Source: Pseudalkalibacillus decolorationis (lineage in GTDB: Bacteria > Bacillota > Bacilli > Bacillales > Fictibacillaceae). Taken from it: a stretch of DNA of 64,000 bases. The notes under the pieces were generated by a model. It made no database searches, was not told where the DNA came from, and saw only the letters and a program-made list of their open reading frames with translations. Shown piece after piece: positions 8,487-18,614 of the stretch; within the stretch, counting starts at the first letter, position 1, and every line of letters starts with the position of its first letter. Where the stretch lies: contig NZ_JANHJQ010000018.1 of NCBI RefSeq assembly GCF_024609785.1, forward strand, positions 1-64,000, in the 5' to 3' direction. A program made the translations under genes and the position numbers.

Positions 8487-9839
8487 TTACCTAAGTTTAT
8501 GCACAGCTTCGATAAACATGTCCCCTCTTTCTTCAAAAGAAGGATATTGGTCCCAACTTGCACAGGCTGGGGAGAGTAACACAGTATCACCTATTTGAGC
8601 ATGCTGAAAAGCAACAGGAACGGCTTTTTCAACATTATCAACATGTTGAATGATCTTTAACCCTGCTTCTTTTGCAATTCGAATTAATTTCGGTGCAGTT
8701 TCACCAAAAGTAATCAGTGCTTTTACATGTCCAAGATTGGGAATTAGCTCATCGAACTCATTTCCTCGATCAAGGCCACCAGCTAGTAGAATAATCGGGC
8801 TTTGAAACGAAGAAATTGCTTTTTGTGTGGCAAGTATGTTTGTTGCTTTCGAATCGTTGTAGAATTTCACACCGTTAACCGTTTCAGTATATTGCAATCG
8901 ATGTTTCACACCCGAGAATGTTTTTAACACGTTCTTGATCTGAGCGTTTGTTGCCCCTAATAATTTCGCAGCAGCGACTGATGCTAATATATTTTCAAGG
9001 CTATGTTTACCAGGTAACAAAATCTCATCGACCAAAAGGATTGCTTCACCTTGAAACATGACATAGTCATTTTCAATATAGGCTCCATTCAACAAAGTCC
9101 TCTTTGTGCTAAACGGAATTTTCTTGCTTTTTACATTTTCAATTAACAAGCGAACATCTTCATCATCTTCGTTATATACACAATAATCATCAGCGGTTTG
9201 GTTCATAAATAATTTTGATTTAGCTTGTCCATAAGCCTCGCGAGTCCCATGGTAATCAAGATGGGCATCAAACAAGTTTAAGAATACTGAAACATGAGGC
9301 TTAAATGAGTCAATCCCCATCAATTGGAAACTTGATAATTCTGCAACGATAATATCCTTTTTCGTCGTTTGATCGGCAACCTCGGAGAGTACGTTACCGA
9401 TATTCCCTGCTACAACGGGATTTTTATCCGTTCCCTCGAGCATCATACCGATAAGGGTTGTTGTTGTCGTTTTACCGTTAGAGCCTGTAATTCCAATCAA
9501 TTCTGCATCCGTAAGAAAGCTTGCCAACTCGACTTCTGTATAAATTGGAATATCCTTTTCTTCGGCAACCTTAATCAATGGATTTGTATAGGGTATGCCG
9601 GGATTTTTAACAATAAAATCAATTTGCCTGTCTAATAAAGAAAGCGGATGGCTGCCGCATATAACCTCAATGCCCATCTGTTGTAGTTCATTCGCTTCTG
9701 GATTATTCTCAAAATCTTTCATATCATTCACTACAATAGAGGCACCATATTTTAGTAAAAGTTTAGCCGCAGCAAAACCACTTTTTGCAAGGCCTATGAC
9801 GAGTACTTGTTTTCCGGAAAGTTCATTTCTACGATTCAA
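8487..9839 (-). CDS. murD: UDP-MurNAc-L-Ala:D-glutamate ligase MurD
   Basis: Cytoplasmic ATP-dependent ligase adding D-glutamate to UDP-MurNAc-L-alanine. 450 residues, normal length. An N-terminal Rossmann-like UDP-binding domain is followed by the Mur ligase P-loop GSNGKTT (119-125), a central domain with FLNLFDAHLDYHG, and the C-terminal domain with YNDSKATN and LLSPACASWDQYPSFEERG. The ATG lies 1 bp after the mraY stop, indicating a single transcript. Confidence 0.97.
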   Translation of the reverse strand: MNRRNELSGKQVLVIGLAKSGFAAAKLLLKYGASIVVNDMKDFENNPEANELQQMGIEVICGSHPLSLLDRQIDFIVKNPGIPYTNPLIKVAEEKDIPIYTEVELASFLTDAELIGITGSNGKTTTTTLIGMMLEGTDKNPVVAGNIGNVLSEVADQTTKKDIIVAELSSFQLMGIDSFKPHVSVFLNLFDAHLDYHGTREAYGQAKSKLFMNQTADDYCVYNEDDEDVRLLIENVKSKKIPFSTKRTLLNGAYIENDYVMFQGEAILLVDEILLPGKHSLENILASVAAAKLLGATNAQIKNVLKTFSGVKHRLQYTETVNGVKFYNDSKATNILATQKAISSFQSPIILLAGGLDRGNEFDELIPNLGHVKALITFGETAPKLIRIAKEAGLKIIQHVDNVEKAVPVAFQHAQIGDTVLLSPACASWDQYPSFEERGDMFIEAVHKLR

Positions 9840-9840
9840 T

Positions 9841-10812
9841 TTAGTTCAACACCTCGATATAGATTCCTAACCCAGCGAGCAATAGCCCAACGATCCAAAA
9901 AGTTACGACGATTCTCCATTCACTCCAACCAGATAGTTCGTAGTGGTGATGTAAAGGACTCATTTTAAATACCCGTTTTCCTGTCGTTTTAAATGAAACG
10001 ACTTGAATCATAACAGATAATGTTTCCATAACAAAAACGCCACCAATAACGACTAGGAGAAGTTCCATTTTAGTTAAAATCGCAACAGCCCCGATTGCAC
10101 CGCCTAAAGCGAGAGAGCCTGTATCACCCATGAAAACCTTAGCAGGATGTGCATTAAAGACTAGAAATCCTAACAAAGCACCGACTACAGCGATACAGAA
10201 CAAAGCAATATCCAAATCATACATAGATGTTGCTAAGACAGCAAATGCACCAAAGGCTATTGTAGCTGTTCCTGCAAGCAGACCATCAAGTCCATCCGTT
10301 AAATTAACCGCGTTCGATGCACCTACAAGCATCACAATGATAAAAATGAAATAGAACCAGCCAAGTTCAATGGTCCAATCCGTTCCTGGAAACGAAAGAG
10401 TCGTAGAAATATCTGCTTGCTTCATGCCGAAATAAAAAATAATTGCGATAATAAGTTGACCAAGCAATTTCTGTTTACTCGTTAAGCCAAGGTTACGCTT
10501 CATAACTACTTTTATGAAGTCATCAATAAAACCGATAATTCCATAACCAAGTGTTACAAATAATAAAATAGCAGTTTCAATGCTAAACAAGTTAAAATAC
10601 ATGGATAGGATAATTGTTGTTACCATTAGCGCCACAATAATTACAATCCCACCCATGGTTGGTGTTCCTGATTTCTTCTGATGTGATTTTGGCCCTTCGT
10701 CACGTATGCTTTGGCCGAATTTTAAACGCTTCAAAAACGGAATAAAGATCGGCGAAAGGATGACAGCTACAAAAAATGACGCCAGAAGGGTGATTAATAA
10801 TGCATTTTCCAT
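9841..10812 (-). CDS. mraY: Phospho-MurNAc-pentapeptide translocase MraY
   Basis: Integral membrane enzyme transferring phospho-MurNAc-pentapeptide to undecaprenyl phosphate to form lipid I. 323 residues with about ten membrane helices. Family motifs present: GTPTMGGI, the Asp pair in GFIDDFIKV, the magnesium-binding [18 protein letters not shown] and the HHH segment [11 protein letters not shown]. It lies 90 bp after murE and abuts murD. Its normal partner MurG, which makes lipid II, is not encoded in this cluster. Confidence 0.97.
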   Translation of the reverse strand: MENALLITLLASFFVAVILSPIFIPFLKRLKFGQSIRDEGPKSHQKKSGTPTMGGIVIIVALMVTTIILSMYFNLFSIETAILLFVTLGYGIIGFIDDFIKVVMKRNLGLTSKQKLLGQLIIAIIFYFGMKQADISTTLSFPGTDWTIELGWFYFIFIIVMLVGASNAVNLTDGLDGLLAGTATIAFGAFAVLATSMYDLDIALFCIAVVGALLGFLVFNAHPAKVFMGDTGSLALGGAIGAVAILTKMELLLVVIGGVFVMETLSVMIQVVSFKTTGKRVFKMSPLHHHYELSGWSEWRIVVTFWIVGLLLAGLGIYIEVLN

Positions 10813-10902
10813 ACCTTCTATACCCCTCCATGTTTGTTAGTATCGTTTTATTAGATGAGGATGTTCACACGCACTAGATGAATACTTAGACCGCATTATA
10901 AA

Positions 10903-12372
10903 TCAGTTTCCTTCTTTATTTACAATGGCATTACTCGCCACAATCCGGTCATCAAAATCGATTGTATCCTCCCCTATGATCTGGTACGTCTCGTGTCCTT
11001 TTCCTGCGATAACAATAATGTCATCTTCAGCAGCCTTTTGGATCACATATTCAATTGCTTCTTTTCGGTCAATAATCGATTCATAGGAATTTCCTGAAAT
11101 ACCGTTTTCCATATCGTAAATGATTTGTTGTGGATCTTCAGTTCGAGGATTATCTGAAGTGAAAATCGCTTGATCAGAATAATCAACCGCAATCTGTGCC
11201 ATTTGAGGACGTTTGGATCGATCTCTATCCCCTCCACAGCCAACTACAACATAGATTTTACCGATTGCAAATTCTTGAACAGTCTGCAACACATTTTTCA
11301 GACTATCAGGTGTATGGGCATAATCAACGATAACGGTGTATGGTTGTCCTTCATGAACCACCTCAAAACGACCTGGAACTCCTTCTAATTGTTCGATCGT
11401 TTCAATCATCTTCTGTTCCTCAAGCCCTGATGCAATACCAGCAGCAATCGAAGCTAGCACATTATAAACACTAAACTTACCAATTAACTTCATTTTCACC
11501 TGATAGGTGCCTTTAAGCGTTTGTAATTCAAATTCAGTACCTTGGCCTGTTATGTTGATATTGTTTGCACGAATATCACTGGGCTTATCAATGCTATAGG
11601 TTAACACTTGAGCAGCTGTCATTTTTTTGAATTTCTCTGAAGCTGGATCATCATGATTTAAGATGGCTAATTTTACACTCTCATTATCATATGTATTGCC
11701 TAGTTGGGAAAAAAGAAGACCTTTTGCTTGCAGGTATTCTTCCATAGTTTCGTGATAGTCAAGATGATCTTGACTTAAGTTCGTAAAAACGGCTGTGTTA
11801 TAATCACAGCCTCTCACTCGTCCCATATGCAAAGCATGTGAGGATACTTCCATTACAGCAGTCTCAACCTTTTCCTCCACCATTCTGGCAAATGCTTTTT
11901 GCAAGACTGGCGATTCAGGTGTCGTGTTGGAAACAGGGTATGGTACATTGTTAATCCTCATTTCAATCGTCCCGATAATCCCTGTACGTCTATGCTGATC
12001 TTGAAGCATCCTATCAATAATATGAGAAGTTGTAGTCTTACCATTCGTTCCCGTTATCCCAATTAACTGTAACTGGCGGGTTGGACTCTTAAAAAATCGA
12101 TCCGACAATACAGAAAGAACTCTTCTTGTATCTTTAACAAGAATAACAGGAACAGATGTCTTTATTTCTCTTTCTGCAACAATGGCGACTGCCCCACGCT
12201 TAACGACATCGTCAACAAAAAGGTGTCCATCAAACCGTTCACCTTTTACACAAACAAATAGGTTCCCTTCCTCGACCTTTCTAGAATCCATCTCAATACC
12301 TGAAATGGATGGGTTAGAATCATTAAATAATTTGTATCCGACAAGCTGACTAATTAAATTGTTTAATTTCAT
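10903..12372 (-). CDS. murE: UDP-MurNAc-tripeptide synthetase MurE (meso-DAP type)
   Basis: Cytoplasmic ligase adding the third stem-peptide residue. 489 residues. The P-loop GTNGKTT is at 108-114, with a Mur ligase central domain and a C-terminal domain. The DNPR motif at 407-410 (in TSDNPRTEDP) marks meso-diaminopimelate as substrate rather than lysine, in line with a Bacillus-type wall. It lies 44 bp after spoVD. Confidence 0.97.
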   Translation of the reverse strand: MKLNNLISQLVGYKLFNDSNPSISGIEMDSRKVEEGNLFVCVKGERFDGHLFVDDVVKRGAVAIVAEREIKTSVPVILVKDTRRVLSVLSDRFFKSPTRQLQLIGITGTNGKTTTSHIIDRMLQDQHRRTGIIGTIEMRINNVPYPVSNTTPESPVLQKAFARMVEEKVETAVMEVSSHALHMGRVRGCDYNTAVFTNLSQDHLDYHETMEEYLQAKGLLFSQLGNTYDNESVKLAILNHDDPASEKFKKMTAAQVLTYSIDKPSDIRANNINITGQGTEFELQTLKGTYQVKMKLIGKFSVYNVLASIAAGIASGLEEQKMIETIEQLEGVPGRFEVVHEGQPYTVIVDYAHTPDSLKNVLQTVQEFAIGKIYVVVGCGGDRDRSKRPQMAQIAVDYSDQAIFTSDNPRTEDPQQIIYDMENGISGNSYESIIDRKEAIEYVIQKAAEDDIIVIAGKGHETYQIIGEDTIDFDDRIVASNAIVNKEGN

Positions 12373-12416
12373 TTTGCTACTTACCTACCTTTATTTAATA
12401 CTGCATAGCTACTATT

Positions 12417-14351
12417 TTAATCATCCGAGGCCGATTTGTCACCCATATATAAACGGATTGTTGATCCAGCTTTAAGTTTAACCCCAGGATCAGGAGCTTG
12501 CTCGATGACCACATCTCCCGATCCATTTGTTTCTACTTTTAAGTCATAGTGGGCTGAACGGATATCCTTTTTCGTTTCCCCTATAAAATCTGGTACTTTT
12601 ATTAATGGTTCATCAAGCCATGTCGCTTCTTTTTCAATTTGATCTTTCCTTTTAGGTACATCCATCGCCATTAAACTATCCTCAATGATCGCTCCTACTA
12701 TTGGTGCCGCTACAACCCCACCAAACTGCAACGTGTTTTTCGGGTTATCAACTGCAACGTACACGACAATCTGCGGATTATCGGCAGGAGCAAATCCGAT
12801 AAACGAAACAATGTAGTTGTCTTTAAGGTACTTTCCATCAACAGCTTTCTGGGCTGTCCCTGTTTTTCCACCAACTCTATACCCTTCCACGAAAGCACCT
12901 TTCCCAGTTCCTTTTGCAACGACTGATTCGAGAGCATGTCGTACTGTCTTTGATGTTTCTTCTGAAATGACCTGACGCCGCATATCAGGACTGGTTCTTG
13001 ACACTGTTTCACCTGTCCTAGGATCTACCCATTCTTTTGCAACGTATGGTGTATAAAGGTAGCCGCCATTTACTGCAGCTGCCACTGCGGTTACTTGTTG
13101 GATTGGTGTAACAGAGACACCTTGACCAAATGCGGTAGTCGCAAGTTCTAAAGGACCAACATTTTTGAGGTTGAAAAGAATACCTGTTCCTTCCCCCTGA
13201 AGGTCGATCCCTGTCTTCTTCCCAAACCCGAAATCCTTTATATAAGAAAATAAGCTTTCTTTTCCAAGCCTTTGACCAAGAACAACAAAACCTGGGTTAC
13301 AGGAGTTTTGAACAACCTCCAAAAACGTCTCACTACCATGACCGCCTTTTTTCCAACACCTTAGCTTTTTACCGGCAACCTCAATATAACCAGGATCATA
13401 AAACGTATCTTTTTGTAAATTTACCTTATTTTCTTCAAGTGCTGCAGCAAGCGTAATAATTTTAAATGTTGATCCAGGCTCGTATGTGCTCCACACCGGT
13501 TTGTTTTGGTTATATACCTCCTGTGGTACGTCACGGTAGTTCTCTGGATTAAAGTCTGGACGACTAGCCATTCCAAGAACCTCACCAGTATTAGGATCCA
13601 TTGCGATCGCAATTGCTCCATCTGGATTATATGTGGCGACAGCGTTATCCAGTTCACGTTCTATGATCGACTGCACCTTTGCATCGATCGTCAGTTGTAA
13701 ATCAAGCCCATCCAAAGGTGGTTCATATTCATCAGAAAGCCCAGGCATACGATTCCCTCTCGTATCAGAAAAGAAAGAGACATGACCTTGTTCACCATTT
13801 AATTTATCATCGTATTGGAGTTCAAGACCTGTCAGACCTTGGTTGTCTATACCTACAAATCCTAAGACATGGGATAAATAACTCCCAAACGGATAATGGC
13901 GTTTGCTATCCTCTGCGACAAAAACACCTGGCAAGTCATACGACCGGATTTCATTCGCCTTTTCATTACTAATTTTCCGACCACCGGGATAAATATTAAC
14001 AATAGACTTCTTTTTTGTAATTGATTTGTACACTTCTTTTTCATTCAAATTAAGTGCTGCTGCTAGCTTTTCAGCAGTTTTCGCAGGATTTTTCACCTGT
14101 CTAGGAACAACATATACAGTAGGGGCACTAATATTCTTCGCAATAGGAATTCCGTTTCGGTCGAAAATCTCGCCACGCTTAGGTTCAAAAGGAACATTTC
14201 GACTCCACGAATCAAGGGCAAGCCCTGTTAGCCAGTCCCCTTTGACGATTTGTACATACCCAAGCCTGCCGGTAATAATAATCAAAAATAATAATCCAGC
14301 TACCAACACAAAAATAAGCCGTTTCCGTACAGTCACATTTGAAACGCGCAC
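12417..14351 (-). CDS. spoVD: Sporulation-specific penicillin-binding protein SpoVD
   Basis: Class B transpeptidase required for spore cortex, partner of SpoVE. The start is the GTG at 14351, 8 nt after AGGAGG. 644 residues: one N-terminal anchor (about 11-30), PBP dimerisation domain from about 55, transpeptidase motifs STFK (in EPGSTFKII), SCN (in QNSCNPGF) and KTG (in GGKTGTAQ), then one C-terminal PASTA repeat (IKVPDFIGETKKDIRSA). In B. subtilis spoVD is transcribed by sigma-E; the 67-bp gap upstream has a GCATATACAT stretch that could be such a -10, which I cannot settle. Confidence 0.95.
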   Translation of the reverse strand: MRVSNVTVRKRLIFVLVAGLLFLIIITGRLGYVQIVKGDWLTGLALDSWSRNVPFEPKRGEIFDRNGIPIAKNISAPTVYVVPRQVKNPAKTAEKLAAALNLNEKEVYKSITKKKSIVNIYPGGRKISNEKANEIRSYDLPGVFVAEDSKRHYPFGSYLSHVLGFVGIDNQGLTGLELQYDDKLNGEQGHVSFFSDTRGNRMPGLSDEYEPPLDGLDLQLTIDAKVQSIIERELDNAVATYNPDGAIAIAMDPNTGEVLGMASRPDFNPENYRDVPQEVYNQNKPVWSTYEPGSTFKIITLAAALEENKVNLQKDTFYDPGYIEVAGKKLRCWKKGGHGSETFLEVVQNSCNPGFVVLGQRLGKESLFSYIKDFGFGKKTGIDLQGEGTGILFNLKNVGPLELATTAFGQGVSVTPIQQVTAVAAAVNGGYLYTPYVAKEWVDPRTGETVSRTSPDMRRQVISEETSKTVRHALESVVAKGTGKGAFVEGYRVGGKTGTAQKAVDGKYLKDNYIVSFIGFAPADNPQIVVYVAVDNPKNTLQFGGVVAAPIVGAIIEDSLMAMDVPKRKDQIEKEATWLDEPLIKVPDFIGETKKDIRSAHYDLKVETNGSGDVVIEQAPDPGVKLKAGSTIRLYMGDKSASDD

Positions 14352-14418
14352 ATGTCCAACCTCCTAAACATGATAAGCTCGTTTCATGTATATGCTTGTA
14401 CAGAAACAGCTAGAACAA

Positions 14419-16650
14419 TTAGTCTGTCACCTGTTCCTCTTCTTTTTCTTCTTTACCTTTTTCTTTCTTATCTTTCTCTTTGTCATCCTGTTGCGCTTCT
14501 GCAATTTCTTGCGGTGATTTTAGCTCCACTACGAGGGAGGATCCTTCTTTAACAACGGCGTTAGGTGCAATACTTTGCAATACGGCATAACCGTTACCAA
14601 CAAATTCTGGCGTTTTTAGCTTTAATATTCTTGCAACCTGCATGACCTCTGAACGTGACCACCCTGCTAAGTCATGCATTTTTACCTTTCCATCGGTCCT
14701 TACAATAACCTTTTCACCCTTTAACACGGTAGTATCCGGAAACGGCGCTTGTGCAACCACGTTATCGCCTTCTCCAAGAACAAGAACATCGAGCCCTTTT
14801 TCCTTTAATCCCTTTTGTACTTCTTCTGAAGACTGCCCTTCATAATCAGCTAGTGGAATTCCACTTTGTTCACTTTTTTCCTTTTCGTTTGAATTACTTT
14901 CTTCAGGGACAATGTTTAAATATTGCAAACTGTTTTTCATTACAAAGTTAAACACTTGTGAAACTGGTTCAGAACCAGATTCATAACTTTCAAGATCTAA
15001 ATCAGGTCGATCAACTGCAACATAAACTAATAGTTTCGGATCATCCTTTGGTGCCATCCCTAAGAAGGAAAAGATGTAATTATCCCAACCAGTTAAATAG
15101 CCACCTTTTGGATCGGGAATTTGTGCAGTCCCTGTCTTACCCGAAACCTCATATCCTTCAATATTATAAGGCTTACCCGTTCCGTCTGTTACGACAGTAC
15201 GTAATAAATCTCGTACCTTTTGGGATGTTTCTTTTGAAATCGGATTACCGACCACATCAGGTTCATGGTTTTGAATAACCTTATCATTTTCCGGATTAAC
15301 AATCTTTTCGATGACATAAGGCTTCATCATTTTCCCTCCGTTGGCAATCGCCGTTGCCGCTTGGATCTGTTGAATCGGTGTGATTGCCGTCCCTTGTCCA
15401 AATGCAGTTGTCAGCTTTTCAGTCTCATATTCGAACTGGATCCTTGAGTCAGCTTCGCCCGGTAGATCGATCCCTGTTTTTTGATCAAATTCAAACTTCT
15501 TCGTTAAATACTCATACAACTTCCCAAAGCCGAGCTGTTCCTTAGCAATTCTCATAAAAGCTACATTGGAAGATTTACGGACCCCTTCATCATACGTAAT
15601 CGTACCCCAGCCTTTTCCACCGTTATGGTCATTAATCTTTTCACCATAAGATGTGGTATACGATCCGGATTTATAGGTTGCATCTCCGTTGTATACTCCC
15701 TCCTCAATCGCAGCAGCGAGTGTAAATACTTTCATCGTTGAACCAGGCTCGAATCGTGCCCCAATTGCGTAATTGGTGTAATTATCAATATCACGCTCAT
15801 TCGGATTGAAACTTGGTCGGTTCGACATCGCTAATATTTTGCCTGTCTTAGGATCGGCTACAATTCCAATCATACGTTTCGGATCATATTCTTCATCAAC
15901 CTTACTCATTGCTTGTTCTAAATACAATTGTATGTTTTCATCAATCGTCAAATGGACATTGTGACCATTTTTTGGTTCGACCATTACTTCGTTCGGGTCT
16001 GGAAGTTTATAGCCCTTTCGATCGCTTTGATAGATTAATTTACCGTCTTCTTCACGTAAATATTCATCAAGGGTTCGTTCAAGGCCCATTGCACCTTCTC
16101 TTTTGCCATTCTCGTTGTAAGTGGTAAATCCGGTAATATGAGAAGCGAACGTTTGGTTAGGATAGTACCGCTTTGTTTTCCGGATAAAGTCAATTCCTGA
16201 AATGTCCAAAGCCTTGATTTTTTTCATTTTTGAATGGCTGATCTTATCTCCACCAGGTCCCAATTCCACTTGATATGCCTCTTTTTTACTCATTAAATCT
16301 ACGAGTCTACTTTCTGACATATCTAAAAGAGGGGCGAGCTTTGCAGCCGCCTTTTCAGGATCCTTCACACGATCCGTGTGATTTTTGTCCAGTATTGCTA
16401 TTACCGTGTAGGCAGGAATATCCTCAGCAATGACTTCACCATGACGATCATAGAAGGTTCCTCGCTTTGCATCAAGCGGCTTTTCACGAGTCCATTTTTC
16501 CTCCGCTACATCATGAAGGTCGACCCCTTCAGCTTCACCTGTCCACCCAAGGTAGAAGTACCTTCCAGTTACAACAAAAAAGAGCAGGATGAAGATCAAA
16601 GATAAGATCACTGCTCCTTTGTTAATATTCGGATTCTTTTTTGTATTCAC
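14419..16650 (-). CDS. pbpB: Penicillin-binding protein 2B, septal transpeptidase
   Basis: Essential class B PBP that cross-links septal peptidoglycan, working with FtsW. 743 residues: anchor at about 12-32, dimerisation domain from about 57, transpeptidase motifs with Ser304 in STMK, SSN, and Lys505 in SGKTGTAQ, followed by two PASTA domains (from about 595 and 660) and a Lys/Glu-rich tail of about 30 residues. It lies between ftsL and spoVD, as in B. subtilis. The charged tail makes it slightly longer than I remember for B. subtilis. Confidence 0.96.
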   Translation of the reverse strand: MNTKKNPNINKGAVILSLIFILLFFVVTGRYFYLGWTGEAEGVDLHDVAEEKWTREKPLDAKRGTFYDRHGEVIAEDIPAYTVIAILDKNHTDRVKDPEKAAAKLAPLLDMSESRLVDLMSKKEAYQVELGPGGDKISHSKMKKIKALDISGIDFIRKTKRYYPNQTFASHITGFTTYNENGKREGAMGLERTLDEYLREEDGKLIYQSDRKGYKLPDPNEVMVEPKNGHNVHLTIDENIQLYLEQAMSKVDEEYDPKRMIGIVADPKTGKILAMSNRPSFNPNERDIDNYTNYAIGARFEPGSTMKVFTLAAAIEEGVYNGDATYKSGSYTTSYGEKINDHNGGKGWGTITYDEGVRKSSNVAFMRIAKEQLGFGKLYEYLTKKFEFDQKTGIDLPGEADSRIQFEYETEKLTTAFGQGTAITPIQQIQAATAIANGGKMMKPYVIEKIVNPENDKVIQNHEPDVVGNPISKETSQKVRDLLRTVVTDGTGKPYNIEGYEVSGKTGTAQIPDPKGGYLTGWDNYIFSFLGMAPKDDPKLLVYVAVDRPDLDLESYESGSEPVSQVFNFVMKNSLQYLNIVPEESNSNEKEKSEQSGIPLADYEGQSSEEVQKGLKEKGLDVLVLGEGDNVVAQAPFPDTTVLKGEKVIVRTDGKVKMHDLAGWSRSEVMQVARILKLKTPEFVGNGYAVLQSIAPNAVVKEGSSLVVELKSPQEIAEAQQDDKEKDKKEKGKEEKEEEQVTD

Positions 16651-16666
16651 GGAACCACACCCTACG

Positions 16667-17029
16667 TTAGTTGTTGATTACTTTCACATTCTTTTCGTTA
16701 AATGCCATACCGAGCTTTTCTCTTGCGTATTCCTTTATTCGTTGTGGTGTACTAAGCTCAGACTTTTGTAGTGTAAGGTCACTTACCTGTTTACCATGTT
16801 GTTCAATTTTAGTTTCAGTTACCTGAATATCTTTATTAACGGAATAGATTGTCGCATAGTTCGTGATTAAAAAAATCGAAGCTGCCACTAACAGAACTGC
16901 AGAAATCGTCCAAATGAACTTCTCTCCTCTTGTAATGGTGGTACGCGTCCGTTTTTCGATCTGCCGTTCTGGTTGAACCTGTTCAGTATAATGGTTCTTT
17001 CTTTGTACTTTATGCGCAAGATTACTCAA
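16667..17029 (-). CDS. ftsL: Cell division protein FtsL
   Basis: Short bitopic divisome protein that pairs with DivIC through an extracellular coiled coil. 120 residues: a basic cytoplasmic N-terminus, one membrane segment (about 38-58), then a heptad-rich coiled coil and the conserved end RIKEYAREKLGM. It lies 15 bp after rsmH and 16 bp before pbpB. Confidence 0.95.
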   Translation of the reverse strand: MSNLAHKVQRKNHYTEQVQPERQIEKRTRTTITRGEKFIWTISAVLLVAASIFLITNYATIYSVNKDIQVTETKIEQHGKQVSDLTLQKSELSTPQRIKEYAREKLGMAFNEKNVKVINN

Positions 17030-17044
17030 ATCCCTTTCCCCTTT

Positions 17045-17974
17045 CTACATTTTCTCTGCAATTCTTAGTTTCGATGATCTTGACCTTCTGTTTTGCTCTT
17101 GCTCTTCAGAACCAGGTACGATCGGTTTTCTTGTGATCATTTTCAGGTTTGGTTGATATTCCTCAGGAATAGCAGGCATTCCAGGAGGCAGTTCTGGTTC
17201 ACTGCTCTCGTTTTTAAATATTCGTTTACACAACCGATCCTCCAATGAGTGAAAGGTAATTACGCATATTCTCCCCCCGGGATTCAACAACTCTATTCCA
17301 TCCCGTAACGCTTCTTCAAATGCATTCAATTCATCATTTACTGCAATTCTGATTGCTTGAAATGTACGTTTAGCAGGATGTCCACCTTTCCTCCGTGCTC
17401 GTGCCGGTATTGCAGTTTTTATGATTTCAACTAATTCACCTGTTGTTTCGATTGATTTCTGATCCCGATAGGCTTCAATTTTACGGGCAATTGATTTAGC
17501 GAACTTTTCTTCACCATATTTAAAAAGTATTGAAACAAGCTGTTCGTATGGCCACTCGTTTACTACATAATGAGCAGTTAATTCATTCGTCTGGTCCATC
17601 CTCATGTCCAGTGGTGCATCCTGGTGGTAACTAAACCCACGTTCAGCTTCATCAAGCTGCGGTGATGAGACTCCCAAGTCAAAAAGGATACCATCTACAC
17701 CATCGATGCCTACTTCTAATAGTGACTTCTTCAAATGTCTAAAGTTAGACTGAATGATACGAAACTTTCCCTCGTAGTTCTGTAGTTTTCTTTCGGCATA
17801 TTCTATTGCTTGCAGATCTTGGTCAAATGCATAAACTTGTCCACTACTGATTTGTTTTACAATTTCCTCAGTATGACCTGCTCCACCAAGTGTGCAATCC
17901 ACATAAATGCCATTCTCTTTAACCTGCAGACCTACAATTGCTTCTTGCTTTAATACCGTTTCATGCTCAAACAT
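17045..17974 (-). CDS. rsmH: 16S rRNA m4C1402 methyltransferase RsmH (MraW)
   Basis: SAM-dependent enzyme that N4-methylates C1402 of 16S rRNA. 309 residues. The SAM-binding segment [15 protein letters not shown] is at about 24-38, with [19 protein letters not shown] and the C-terminal [13 protein letters not shown] and [12 protein letters not shown] typical of the family. Second gene of the cluster, about 63 bp after mraZ. Confidence 0.97.
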   Translation of the reverse strand: MFEHETVLKQEAIVGLQVKENGIYVDCTLGGAGHTEEIVKQISSGQVYAFDQDLQAIEYAERKLQNYEGKFRIIQSNFRHLKKSLLEVGIDGVDGILFDLGVSSPQLDEAERGFSYHQDAPLDMRMDQTNELTAHYVVNEWPYEQLVSILFKYGEEKFAKSIARKIEAYRDQKSIETTGELVEIIKTAIPARARRKGGHPAKRTFQAIRIAVNDELNAFEEALRDGIELLNPGGRICVITFHSLEDRLCKRIFKNESSEPELPPGMPAIPEEYQPNLKMITRKPIVPGSEEQEQNRRSRSSKLRIAEKM

Positions 17975-18037
17975 TATGTTCCCTCATTTTCTCTAAAACC
18001 GCTCCACGCTTTAATGATGCTCAACTAATCATAAAGG

Positions 18038-18469
18038 TTAAAGATCGAAATCCATTAAACTTTCAGCAATCTCTCCAAATGAATCTTCAGACTGCGAGAA
18101 GTAATCTTCCCAAGTTTGCTTGTTCCAGATTTCAATCCTATTGCTAACCCCGATAACCACACAATCCTTGTCTAGCTTTGCGTATTGTCTCAAAGTCGAG
18201 GCGACATTCACACGGCCTTGCTTATCTAGTTGACATTCTGCCGCACCGGAAAAGAAGAACCGTGTAAATGCTCTAGCATCTTTCTTTGTAAACGGGAGTG
18301 CTTTCAACTTTTCTTCTAGTTGTTTCCATTCATCTAGAGGGTAACCAAAAACACATTGGTCTAATCCTCTTGTCAGTACGAATGTGGAGCCTAATTCTTC
18401 ACGAAACTTTGAAGGGATGATCATTCTTCCTTTGTCGTCAATGGTATGTAGATGCTCTCCCATGAACAT
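18038..18469 (-). CDS. mraZ: Transcriptional regulator MraZ
   Basis: DNA-binding repressor of the dcw cluster. 143 residues from the ATG at 18469, giving [15 protein letters not shown] as in B. subtilis; GGGGGAGGG precedes it. Two SpoVT/AbrB-like swapped-hairpin domains (about 1-50 and 75-125) carry the repeated DxxGR element (DDKGRM, DKQGRV). It is first in the operon, directly after a set of 10-bp-spaced GTGG boxes that are its likely operator. Confidence 0.96.
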   Translation of the reverse strand: MFMGEHLHTIDDKGRMIIPSKFREELGSTFVLTRGLDQCVFGYPLDEWKQLEEKLKALPFTKKDARAFTRFFFSGAAECQLDKQGRVNVASTLRQYAKLDKDCVVIGVSNRIEIWNKQTWEDYFSQSEDSFGEIAESLMDFDL

Positions 18470-18505
18470 GATCTGGTCCCTCCCCCACAAACTACCCTAA
18501 GTCTA

Positions 18506-18529
18506 CCACAACTCCCCACTTTCCACCAC
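18506..18529 (-). promoter_or_regulatory. MraZ operator: three GTGG boxes at 10-bp period
   Basis: Read on the minus strand, GTGG occurs at 18529-18526, 18519-18516 and 18509-18506, exactly 10 bp apart, so the boxes face the same side of the helix; the middle one reads AAAGTGG. MraZ is known to bind direct GTGG-type repeats upstream of its own gene. The boxes lie 37-60 bp before the mraZ start. The promoter itself is not clear; TATTAA just upstream is a possible -10. Confidence 0.75.
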
Positions 18530-18553
18530 ATGTTTTAATATTCGTCCAAACAC

Positions 18554-18582
18554 AAAAAAATCCTGCTGTTGAAAGCAGGATT
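18554..18582 (-). terminator. Terminator of bshC
   Basis: A 9-bp stem (AATCCTGCT / AGCAGGATT, 6-nt loop) is followed by seven T on the minus strand, about 33 bp after the bshC stop. It separates bshC from the mraZ promoter. Confidence 0.9.
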
Positions 18583-18614
18583 TTTTAAAAAGTTTTATGA
18601 AAATGATTGGAATT

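Noticed and set aside
14022-14380. Plus-strand frame antisense to the spoVD start
   Set aside because: No ribosome binding site; spoVD on the other strand has a strong one and a conserved N-terminus.
14376-14385. Possible sigma-E -10 (GCATATACAT) for spoVD
   Set aside because: Biologically plausible, but no convincing -35 at the right spacing; left out of the feature list.
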